From NCBI RefSeq assembly GCF_027530345.1, contig NZ_JAPZQK010000022.1, positions 62,001 to 126,000 of the forward strand: a stretch of DNA of 64,000 nucleotides, written 5' to 3'. The DNA is from Silanimonas sp. GTDB lineage: Bacteria; Pseudomonadota; Gammaproteobacteria; Xanthomonadales; Xanthomonadaceae. The translations under genes were made by a program, and so were the position numbers. Under the pieces are notes generated by a model that was given only the letters and a program-made list of their open reading frames with translations, had not been told where the DNA came from and searched no databases. Positions 18,128 through 25,674 of the stretch are shown piece by piece (the first letter of the stretch is position 1; every line of letters begins with the position of its first letter).

Positions 18128-18502
18128 ATGCCCAAGACCACGCTGATCCTCGCCGCCCTGCTGATCGCCCTGGGCGTCGGTGCTTTCGCGATCTCGTCTG
18201 GTGACGGTTCTCCGAGCCGCACCGCCCTGATGCCGGCCTACGTCGGTGCCGCGCTGGCCCTGCTGGCCGGTCTTTCGCTGGCCTTCGAGGGCGCCCGCAA
18301 GCACCTGATGCACGTGGCCGCGCTGGTCGCGCTGCTTGGGGCCTTGGCACCGGCCGCGGCGCTGGTGATCCGCGCCGCGCGCATGAGCCCGCTGGCGCTG
18401 GGCGTCAACCTCGGCATGCTGGTGCTGTCGGCCACGCTGCTCGCGCTCATGGTGAAGTCCTTCATTGCCGCCCGTCGCGCGGGCGCCATCGGCCTGCGCT
18501 AA
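18128..18502 (+). CDS. Small integral membrane protein of unknown function
   Basis: 124 residues forming about four membrane helices (near 5-20, 33-54, 62-84 and 90-112), with basic residues in the short loops and the C-terminus (SFIAARRAGAIGLR). No family recognised. It lies between the diguanylate cyclase and terC genes on the same strand, 65 and 33 bases away, so a shared transcript is possible. Codon use resembles its neighbours. The ribosome site is weak. Confidence 0.7.
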   Translation: MPKTTLILAALLIALGVGAFAISSGDGSPSRTALMPAYVGAALALLAGLSLAFEGARKHLMHVAALVALLGALAPAAALVIRAARMSPLALGVNLGMLVLSATLLALMVKSFIAARRAGAIGLR

Positions 18503-18535
18503 TCTCGGCGGGATATCGGCAGCGAGGAGATCCAG

Positions 18536-19288
18536 ATGTTCGAGTGGTTGGCGTCCCCCGAAGCGTGGATGGCGCTCGGCACCCTGATCGCGCTCGAGGT
18601 CGTGCTCGGCGTCGACAACATCATCTTCATCAGCATCCTCGCGGGCAAGCTGCCCGAGCACCAGCGCGCGACGGCGCGGCAGGTCGGCATCGCCGTCGCC
18701 GCGGTCAGTCGGCTGGGCCTGCTCTTCGCCATCGCCTGGATCGTCTCGCTGACCGCCCCGGTGTTCACCCTGTGGGGCAACGAATTCTCCTGGCGCGACC
18801 TCATCCTGATCGGCGGTGGCGTGTTCCTGATCGGCAAGGCCGTCAACGAGATGCACGGCAAGCTCGAAGGCCCCGACGGCAGCGCGGGCCAAGCCGTGCA
18901 AGCAACCTTCGCCGTCGTGATGCTGCAGATCGTCGTGCTCGACATGGTGTTCGCGCTCGATTCGATCCTCACCGCCGTGGGCATGACCGAGCACGTCAGC
19001 ATCATGGTGATCGCCATCCTCGTGGCGACCGCGGTGATGGTGTTCCTCGCGAAGGCGATCCACGAGTTCGTGCAGCGCCACCCGACGGTAAAGATCCTCG
19101 CGCTGGCCTTCCTGCTGCTCATCGGCGTGGTGCTGATCGCCGACGGCATGGGCGAGGCGGTGCCGAAGGGCTACCTGTACTTCGCGATGGCCTTCGCCGT
19201 GTTCGTCGAGCTGCTCAACATCCGCTACCGCAAGGTGAGTGCCGAGCCGGTGCGGCTGCATGAGACCCTCCGGGGTCCCGGCACCTGA
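18536..19288 (+). CDS. TerC family integral membrane protein
   Basis: 250 residues, seven or so membrane helices with the TerC hallmark acidic residues inside them: LEVVLGVDNIIFISILAGKL near the start and VVLDMVFALDSILTAVGM in the middle. The family (TerC/YgdQ/YoaE) is linked to metal-ion, chiefly manganese, export and metalation of secreted proteins, and to tellurite resistance in some plasmid operons. No ter genes are nearby, so a metal role is more likely. GAGGAG at 18524-18529 supports the start. Confidence 0.92.
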   Translation: MFEWLASPEAWMALGTLIALEVVLGVDNIIFISILAGKLPEHQRATARQVGIAVAAVSRLGLLFAIAWIVSLTAPVFTLWGNEFSWRDLILIGGGVFLIGKAVNEMHGKLEGPDGSAGQAVQATFAVVMLQIVVLDMVFALDSILTAVGMTEHVSIMVIAILVATAVMVFLAKAIHEFVQRHPTVKILALAFLLLIGVVLIADGMGEAVPKGYLYFAMAFAVFVELLNIRYRKVSAEPVRLHETLRGPGT

Positions 19289-19312
19289 GCGGCGCTCGTT
19301 ACACTGGCGGGC

Positions 19313-20374
19313 ATGCCGTCCCATCCCGCCCTGCGCACCATGGAAGCCGCCCTCGGGCGGCTGCTTCCCCTTCCCTCCGGCGAGCTTGAGTTCTGGAGCG
19401 CCGACGCGGCGGCCACGCTGCCGCAAGCGCCGTCGCGCTGCGAACAGGGCTTCCGCCCGGACGTCGATGCGCTGTCGGCGCGCGACTGGTCGGCGCAGAG
19501 CGGCGTCGAGGGCATTGGCGCGGGCTTTCCCGCCGCGCCTTCGCCGACCGTCATCCTGGTGCTGCTGCCGCGCAGCCGCGAAGTCGGCCGCGGCTTGCTT
19601 GCGCGAGGCGTGGCTCGGCTTGAAGCCGGCGGCGGCCTGCTGCTGGCCGCGGCGCATAACGACGAGGGCGCGCGAAGTTTCGAGAAGGACCTCGCGCTCC
19701 TGGTGCCGCTCTCCGGCAGCCTGAGCAAGCACCACGGCCGCGCATTCTGGGTGCGGATGGCGCCCGGCGCCGGTGCGTTCGACAAAGCCTTGGCCGAGGC
19801 ATGGCTCGCCGCCGACGCGCCGCGCCGCGATGCGACCACCGGCCTCTGGCAACGTCCCGGCGTCTTCAACGAAGGTCGCCTCGATGCCGGCTCGGCCCTG
19901 CTGATCGAACACCTGCCGAAGGACCTGCGCGGCCGCGTCGCCGACCTCGGCGCCGGCAGCGGGCTGCTCTCGCTGGCGGTGCTTGAGCGCTGTCCGGCGG
20001 TGGCCGCGCTCGAGCTGTTTGAAGCCGAGGCCCGCGCCGTCGATCTCGCCCGGCGCAACCTCGCCGGCGCGCGCGTGCCGGTCGGCATCCACTGGCATGA
20101 CGTGTCGGCCGGCGTGCTTTCGGACGGCCGCGCGCGCTTCGACGCCGTTGTCTGCAATCCGCCGTTCCACGTGGGCAGCCGCAGCGTGCCGGCGCTCGGC
20201 CGCGCCTTCATTGCCGCCGCCGCCCGCGCGCTCAAGCGCGATGGCCAGCTCCTGATGGTCGCCAACCGGCACCTGCCCTACGAGGACGAACTGCGAACGG
20301 TCTTCGGCCGCGGCGAGCTGCTCGCGGAACAGGGCGGCTTCAAGGTCTACCGCGCGTGGGAGCCCAAGCCATGA
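19313..20374 (+). CDS. rsmC: 16S rRNA m2G1207 methyltransferase RsmC-like
   Basis: SAM-dependent methyltransferase of 353 residues with the two-part RsmC design: a degenerate N-terminal methyltransferase-like half, then a catalytic half with VADLGAGSGLLSLAVLE (SAM binding) and NPPF at 282-285 (the exocyclic-amine methylation motif). RsmC methylates G1207 of 16S rRNA in the small subunit. The alternative is RlmG, which methylates 23S rRNA and shares the design. The gene overlaps the next one by four bases (ATGA), joining it to another small-subunit rRNA modification gene. Confidence 0.82.
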   Translation: MPSHPALRTMEAALGRLLPLPSGELEFWSADAAATLPQAPSRCEQGFRPDVDALSARDWSAQSGVEGIGAGFPAAPSPTVILVLLPRSREVGRGLLARGVARLEAGGGLLLAAAHNDEGARSFEKDLALLVPLSGSLSKHHGRAFWVRMAPGAGAFDKALAEAWLAADAPRRDATTGLWQRPGVFNEGRLDAGSALLIEHLPKDLRGRVADLGAGSGLLSLAVLERCPAVAALELFEAEARAVDLARRNLAGARVPVGIHWHDVSAGVLSDGRARFDAVVCNPPFHVGSRSVPALGRAFIAAAARALKRDGQLLMVANRHLPYEDELRTVFGRGELLAEQGGFKVYRAWEPKP

Positions 20375-21126
20375 GCGGCAAGGCCGTGAAGCTGCGGCAG
20401 TACCTGCAGTCGCTGGGCTACGGCACGCGTCGCGAGGTGGAGGCGCTGATCGCCGAGGGCCGCATCACCGGTGCGGAAGGCGAAGCGCTGTACGTGGATG
20501 ACGAAGTCGGCGAAGGCGCGCCGTCGCGCGGCGGCCACCGGCTGCCGCACGCGGCCATCCGCTTCGATGGCGAGGCGCTCGACGCGCCGCCGGGCTTGTT
20601 GGCGGTGCTGCACAAGCCGGTGGGGGTCACCTGCTCGACGAAGGATCCCGGCCGCCTCGTCTACGACCTGCTGCCGCCGCGCTGGAAGGCGCGTGATCCG
20701 ATCGTTTCGCCGGTGGGGCGGCTCGACAAGGACACCTCGGGACTGCTGCTGTTCACCGACGACGGCCAGTTGCTGCACCGCCTCACCAGCCCGAAGTACC
20801 ACCAGCCCAAGGTGTATCGCGCCACGTTGGCCGAAGACCTGCGCGGCAACGAAGCCGCGCTGTTCGCCGCCGGCACCTTGATGCTGGAGGGCGAACACAA
20901 GCCGCTGCTGCCAGCGGAGTTCGACGTGCTGGGCCCGCGCGAGGCGCGGCTCACGCTGCACGAGGGTCGCTACCACCAGGTGCGGCGGATGTTCGCCGCC
21001 ACCGGCAATGCCGTGGCCACCCTGCATCGCGAGGCGATCGGCGGGCTCACGCTCGACGCGCTGCGGCTGGACCCCGGAACGTGGCGGATGCTCACCGCGG
21101 CGGAGCGCGCGCTGCTGGGCAGCTGA
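20371..21126 (+). CDS. rsuA: 16S rRNA pseudouridine synthase RsuA-like
   Basis: Isomerises a uridine (position 516 in E. coli 16S rRNA) to pseudouridine. 251 residues: an N-terminal S4-like RNA-binding segment (RQYLQSLGYGTRREVEALIA), then the RsuA/RluB-type catalytic domain with LHKPVGVTCSTKDP, GRLDKDTSGLLLFTDDG (catalytic Asp119) and EGRYHQVRRMFAATGN. The start at 20371 is set by the ATGA overlap with rsmC and the conserved N-terminus. The gene is convergent with the methyltransferase-hydroxylase gene, 17 bases between stops. Confidence 0.85.
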   Translation: MSGKAVKLRQYLQSLGYGTRREVEALIAEGRITGAEGEALYVDDEVGEGAPSRGGHRLPHAAIRFDGEALDAPPGLLAVLHKPVGVTCSTKDPGRLVYDLLPPRWKARDPIVSPVGRLDKDTSGLLLFTDDGQLLHRLTSPKYHQPKVYRATLAEDLRGNEAALFAAGTLMLEGEHKPLLPAEFDVLGPREARLTLHEGRYHQVRRMFAATGNAVATLHREAIGGLTLDALRLDPGTWRMLTAAERALLGS

Positions 21127-21143
21127 CCCCGGCGAGGGGGCGA

Positions 21144-23054
21144 TCAGCCGCGGTTGAAGTCGCCGATGCCCTCGACGATGGCCTTGATCGCGACGCGCTC
21201 GGCGTCGGTCAAGTGCGGGTTCCACGCATCCATGAGCAGGATCACGCGGGTGTCGCCGCTCGCATTGCGCGCCTCGTGCAGGAAGGTGTCGTCGAACGCC
21301 CAAGCCTCGCCTTCGCGCCAGTGCCGCTCGTCGCCGCCCACCGTCAACGTGCAGCCGTCCGGCACCACCAGCGGCAGGTGCACCACCACGCGCGCGTTGG
21401 TGACGCCGTAGTGCGGCTTGATGTGGGTCCCGGGCGCGAGGATCGAGAAGCAGATCTCCGGGGCGTGTTCATGGATCCGCACCAGCGGCAGCGTTTCGAG
21501 CGCCGCGGCCGTCCGCGGGGCCTGCTGCGCGGCATCGGCATGGTGCTGGCCGTCGCGGTAGAAGAAGTACGCGTCCCAACGCGCTTGATCGCCGCCCAGG
21601 TACGGTTCGAGCGAGGTGCCGTCCGGTGCCTGCAGGAACGGCCGCACGCCGTCGCGTTGGGCGAGCACTGCCATCGCTTCCTCGCGCATCGCTGGAAATG
21701 CGGCTTCAAGTGCGGGCAGCCACGGAAACAGCCCCCGGTCGAACCAGGGCGTGGCGGGCAGGCCCGGGATGTGGAGGAAGCGCGGCGCTTGGCGTGCGTC
21801 CTGCGGCGGATGCGCCTCGGCGCCCAGGTGGTGGGCGAGACCGGCGCGGACGCGCGCCATCGCCTCGCGTCCGAAGCGGGCTTCGAGGGGGTCCATCAGA
21901 CCCATCAGCACCGGAACCCGCTGCTCCCGCACGACGGCCATCGCATGGAGGACGTCGGCGCGGAGACCGGGCGGCGTGCTCGCTTCATCGAGCCAGAGGC
22001 CGCGCCCCTGCGCGATCATCAGCGCCCTGAAGTAGGCGCCGACCGCCTCGGTGGCTCGACCGCTGGATTCCAGCAGCTGGCCGAGCTGAAGGTGCGCGGC
22101 CGGCATCTGGGCATCAAGGCGGATGGCTTCGCGGAACGCGGCTTCGGCCTCCTCGAGGCGTCGTTCCGCCCTCAGCACCACGCCGCGGCGGCGGGCCTCG
22201 TGCGCCGGCGTCGGCATCGGGATGGCGGGAGCGGCCGGCGCGAGCGCTTCGACGAACAGCGAGTAGTGGCCGCCCTCGTGCGTGGCACCGGCCACGGCGC
22301 TCTGGTCGTCGAGGCGGAGCGCCGGGTCGTCGCTGGCCATGTAGCCACTGCGCACCACGCTTTCGAAGCCGGCTTCGCGCAGCAGGTGCGACAGCGTTTC
22401 GAAGTCGTAGCCGAACTTGTGCGCCTCGAAGAGGTAGCCCGGATCCGGGCCGGCGCCGGCGTAGTTGAGGAACTGGGCCAGCAGCGGACCCTCGCCGTGG
22501 GCGTTCGCCCAATGCGCGGCCCGTTTCGCGAAGAAGGCCCGGTCGCCGCGCTGGTAGGCGTCAATCAGCTGGCGCACGTCGGGCACCACGAGGCGCACGC
22601 GGCCGCCCGGCGCGAGCACGCGCTTCAGCTCGGCGAGGAAGGCCATCGCGTCGTGCGGGAAGAACAGGTGTTCGAACAGGTGCGAGACAAACACGTGGCT
22701 GGCTGACTCGTCGGCGAACGGCAGGCCCCACTGGACGTTCCAGCACAGCGGGGCCGGATGCACGTCGAGGTTCACCCAGCCGGGCAGCGCGTGGGCGCCG
22801 CAGCCGATGTGCAGCTTCAGGCCGCGGGCGTTGGCATCGAGGCCCAGTCGCGCGCGCTGCGCGGCGAGCCAAGCCGGCCGCGTCGCCGACAGCGCTTGTC
22901 GCAGGTCGTGCACCTGCGCGAGCAGATCGCGCACGCGCGCATCCGCCGCTCCGCTGCCGCCCAGCACCGCGTCCGCCTCGGGGCCGAAGGCGCGGAGGTC
23001 GCCGGACAGCTCGTAGACGGCACGCGCGAGCGCGGCGAGGGTGGGGTGGCTCAT
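21144..23054 (-). CDS. Methyltransferase-TPR-aspartyl/asparaginyl beta-hydroxylase fusion
   Basis: Three-part protein of 636 residues. (1) About 70-310: class I SAM methyltransferase fold with KLHIGCGAHALPGWVNLD, FVSHLFEHLFF and LAPGGRVRLVVPD. (2) About 350-430: two or more TPR-like helical repeats (ERRLEEAEAAFREAIRLDAQ). (3) About 440-636: aspartyl/asparaginyl beta-hydroxylase domain, a 2-oxoglutarate/iron oxygenase, with HIKPHYGVTNARVVVHLPL (His548) and DDTFLHEARN (His593) as the two iron ligands. Expected product: methylated and/or hydroxylated peptide or protein. The start at 23054 follows the upstream oxygenase stop by 13 bases; they form one leftward operon. The substrate is unknown. 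Confidence 0.87.
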   Translation of the reverse strand: MSHPTLAALARAVYELSGDLRAFGPEADAVLGGSGAADARVRDLLAQVHDLRQALSATRPAWLAAQRARLGLDANARGLKLHIGCGAHALPGWVNLDVHPAPLCWNVQWGLPFADESASHVFVSHLFEHLFFPHDAMAFLAELKRVLAPGGRVRLVVPDVRQLIDAYQRGDRAFFAKRAAHWANAHGEGPLLAQFLNYAGAGPDPGYLFEAHKFGYDFETLSHLLREAGFESVVRSGYMASDDPALRLDDQSAVAGATHEGGHYSLFVEALAPAAPAIPMPTPAHEARRRGVVLRAERRLEEAEAAFREAIRLDAQMPAAHLQLGQLLESSGRATEAVGAYFRALMIAQGRGLWLDEASTPPGLRADVLHAMAVVREQRVPVLMGLMDPLEARFGREAMARVRAGLAHHLGAEAHPPQDARQAPRFLHIPGLPATPWFDRGLFPWLPALEAAFPAMREEAMAVLAQRDGVRPFLQAPDGTSLEPYLGGDQARWDAYFFYRDGQHHADAAQQAPRTAAALETLPLVRIHEHAPEICFSILAPGTHIKPHYGVTNARVVVHLPLVVPDGCTLTVGGDERHWREGEAWAFDDTFLHEARNASGDTRVILLMDAWNPHLTDAERVAIKAIVEGIGDFNRG

Positions 23055-23067
23055 CGCGACGCGGCCT

Positions 23068-23649
23068 TCAGAACAGCAGGTAGGTGGAGAGAATGTACTT
23101 GTCGCCGCTGATCGGCGGGCGGCCCTCGTGCTGGAACATCCAGTACGGCGGGAAGACGACGAGGCGCCCCGCCTTCGGCCTGACCGCAAGATCGAGGTCG
23201 ACGAAGGCGGTTTCGCCGCCGTCCGCCACGTCGTTCAAGTACCAGAGGAACACGAGGTAGCGATTCGCGACCGGCCCCACCGAATCGAAATGCGGCTGGA
23301 AGCGTTCGTCGCCGTCGTTCCGGTAGCGCTTCAGGATCCACTCGCTGGTCTTGGTCGTCGCCGGCACCGGCAGCGTCAGCCCGAGCGCGGCGTTGTAGCG
23401 CGCCAGGAAATGGTGCATGCCGTCGAGCAGCGACTGGCGGAAGGCGGCGTCGGACAGCGGGCCGATGTCGAGTTCGGTCCAGGCGCTGCCTGACAGCCAA
23501 TCGCGACGGTGGCGGCCATTGGCCACCTGCTGCTCGCCGAGGGCTTCGAAACCCCGCACCAGCTGTTGGCACACGGGCCGGGGCAGGGCGTCGTCGAAGA
23601 CCTGCACGAAGCGCGACAGGCGGTCACGCGGATCGGAAGCCGGTGTCAC
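23068..23649 (-). CDS. 2OG-Fe(II) oxygenase, prolyl 4-hydroxylase-like
   Basis: 193-residue double-stranded beta-helix dioxygenase. Iron ligands are readable: His120 and Asp122 in FQPHFDSVG and the distal His174 in FQHEGRPP, with Lys184 nine residues further placed to bind 2-oxoglutarate (H-x9-K as in prolyl 4-hydroxylases). There is no signal peptide, so it acts in the cytoplasm. First gene of a leftward operon with the hydroxylase fusion, and divergent from the TPR-sulfotransferase with only 57 bases between the starts. Confidence 0.87.
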   Translation of the reverse strand: MTPASDPRDRLSRFVQVFDDALPRPVCQQLVRGFEALGEQQVANGRHRRDWLSGSAWTELDIGPLSDAAFRQSLLDGMHHFLARYNAALGLTLPVPATTKTSEWILKRYRNDGDERFQPHFDSVGPVANRYLVFLWYLNDVADGGETAFVDLDLAVRPKAGRLVVFPPYWMFQHEGRPPISGDKYILSTYLLF

Positions 23650-23706
23650 GGGAATCCTTTACGATGCGGCGCGCCGCCGCAGGCGAATCATAGACAAGGA
23701 GCCCGG

Positions 23707-25578
23707 ATGGCCGCAGGCCAGAGCAACGAGGCGCAGACCGCGGAAGCGGCGCTCCAGGCGGCCTTCGAAGCGCTCGGACAGGGCGATGCGACCGGAGCCG
23801 AGTCGTGGGCCCGCCGTGTCCTCGCGATCGCCGGAGCGAGCGACCCCCTGACGGCGTCCGTGGATGCCGTGGTCGTCCTTGCGCTGGCCTTGGCCCAGCA
23901 GCGCCGCGCCGCCGAAGCCTTGCCGCTGTTCGAGGCACTGGTGGCGCGGCAGCCGCAGGTGCCCGAGCACTGGTCGAATCTCGGTAACGCGCTGTGCGAG
24001 CTCGGCCGCGAGGCCGACGCGCTGCCGCCGCTGCAGCAGGCTTTCCAGCGGGGCGACCGCAGTGCTGCGCTTTTCTATGCGCTGGCGCGTGCGGAGCTGG
24101 CGAACGGCCGGCCGCTGCCGGCCTTGACCTGCATCGACCGCGCCCTTGCGCTCGAAGCGCTCGACCCGGAATTCCTTCTGTTCCGCGCGCGCGTGCTGTT
24201 CGCGATGGACGAAACCGACCAGGCGGCCGCGACCTTGGCATCGCTGCGCTCGCCGGCCCTGCCCTTCGACCTTCGCGTCGAGGCCGCCGAAATCCAGCTG
24301 AACCTCGCGAATTACGCGGACGCGCAGCGCGCCTTCGAGGCCCTGCTGGTGGAAGACCCGGGGCATCCCGGCGCACTGATCGGGCTTTCGACCTGTCATG
24401 AGCGCCACAACCGGCTGGACGAGGCCGAGGCGGTACGCGCCCGGGTGGACGAGGCGCGCGCGCGCGCCGTGCCGGACGTCGGAAGCGCGCTGGCGCAGCT
24501 CGACGCGCGGCTGGCCGCCCGCCGCGGCCGCCCCGAGGTCGCCCGCGCGCTGTTCGAAGCCGTGCTCGTCGATCCGCCGCGTGATCCCGCGCTGCGCACC
24601 AACCTCCGTTTCGAACTCGGCAAGGCCTGCGTGGAGATGCGCGACCACGCCGCGGCTTTTTCGGCCTTCTCCCTGGGCCACGCGGAGCGCCTCGCGCACG
24701 TCAATGCCGCGCATCCGAATCTGATGCGCGAGGACGGGCTGCTCGCCGCCTTGGATCGCGCCGTGCCGGCGTTCCGCACCGGCGTTCGCGAGGGAGCCGA
24801 CGACGGCCACCGGGATCCGCTGTTCGTCGTGGGTTTCCCGCGCTCGGGCACGACGCTTCTCGAGCAGCTGCTGGACGCGCACCCCGGCCTCGCCTCCTTC
24901 GACGAGCAGCCCTTCCTGCAGCGCCTCGTGACCCGCATGAACGCTTCGCCAGCCGGCTACCCGGGCGGCCTGGTCGACCTCCCCGCCGCGCATCGCCGCG
25001 ACTTCCGCGCCCAGTACTTCGCGGACGTGCAGAGGCAGCGGCCGGATCTCGCGGCTCGGCGCCCGGTCGACAAGAATCCCCTCTACCTCGTCCGCCTGCC
25101 GCTGGTGGCGGCGCTGTTCCCCGACGCTCAGGCCGTGCTGGCGCTGCGCCACCCCTGCGACGTCGTCGTCTCCTGCTGGATGCAGAACTTCCGCGCGCCC
25201 GCCTTCGCGGTGACTTTCGAGACGCTGAAGAGCACGGCGCGGATGTACGACCGCGTGTTCCGCACGTATTTCGATTTCCGCGACGCCATCGGCGTGCCCA
25301 CCCACGTGCTGCGCTACGAAGACCTCGTCGCCGACGTGGCGGGGGAAGGCCGCCGGCTGTTCGCCTTCCTCGGCCTCGACTGGCGCGATGAGCTGCTTGG
25401 CTTCACCGAGCGGGCGAAGTCGCGCGGCGTCATCAGCACGCCGAGCTACACGCAGGTCGTGCAGCCGGTGAACCGCCGCGCGGTCGGTCGCTGGCAGGCC
25501 TGGCGGCCGTGGTTCGATAGCGAGACGCTGGAGCTGCTCGCGCCCTGGGTCGAACGTTTCGGTTATTCGCTCGACTGA
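23707..25578 (+). CDS. TPR-containing sulfotransferase
   Basis: 623 residues. Residues 1 to about 350 are TPR-type helical repeats (ALPLFEALVARQPQVPEHWS, LGNALCELGREADALPPLQQ). The C-terminal part is a PAPS-dependent sulfotransferase: 5'-phosphosulfate loop GFPRSGTT at 376-383, 3'-phosphate site LRHPCDVVVSCW, and a late RYEDLVADV segment. It should move sulfate from PAPS onto a hydroxyl, perhaps of a peptide, since the TPR half suggests protein recognition and the family includes tyrosylprotein sulfotransferase-like enzymes; this is inference. The start at 23707 is the first giving only homologous sequence. It converges on the TonB receptor gene. Confidence 0.88.
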   Translation: MAAGQSNEAQTAEAALQAAFEALGQGDATGAESWARRVLAIAGASDPLTASVDAVVVLALALAQQRRAAEALPLFEALVARQPQVPEHWSNLGNALCELGREADALPPLQQAFQRGDRSAALFYALARAELANGRPLPALTCIDRALALEALDPEFLLFRARVLFAMDETDQAAATLASLRSPALPFDLRVEAAEIQLNLANYADAQRAFEALLVEDPGHPGALIGLSTCHERHNRLDEAEAVRARVDEARARAVPDVGSALAQLDARLAARRGRPEVARALFEAVLVDPPRDPALRTNLRFELGKACVEMRDHAAAFSAFSLGHAERLAHVNAAHPNLMREDGLLAALDRAVPAFRTGVREGADDGHRDPLFVVGFPRSGTTLLEQLLDAHPGLASFDEQPFLQRLVTRMNASPAGYPGGLVDLPAAHRRDFRAQYFADVQRQRPDLAARRPVDKNPLYLVRLPLVAALFPDAQAVLALRHPCDVVVSCWMQNFRAPAFAVTFETLKSTARMYDRVFRTYFDFRDAIGVPTHVLRYEDLVADVAGEGRRLFAFLGLDWRDELLGFTERAKSRGVISTPSYTQVVQPVNRRAVGRWQAWRPWFDSETLELLAPWVERFGYSLD

Positions 25579-25616
25579 CGACGCCGCGGCGTCCGTCCCA
25601 CGACGGGACATCGCGC

Positions 25617-25655
25617 AAAGAAAAACCGCGCGGGTCGCCCCGCGCGGTCTTCTTT
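25617..25655 (-). terminator. Intrinsic terminator between sulfotransferase and TonB receptor
   Basis: ACCGCGCGGG-TCGC-CCCGCGCGGT (25625-25648) is a perfect 10-bp hairpin. Read leftward it is followed by TTTTTCTTTG, ending the receptor transcript. Rightward it is followed by CTTCTTTC, so it may also serve the sulfotransferase. Confidence 0.85.
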
Positions 25656-25674
25656 CACTACGACTGATCGTCGA

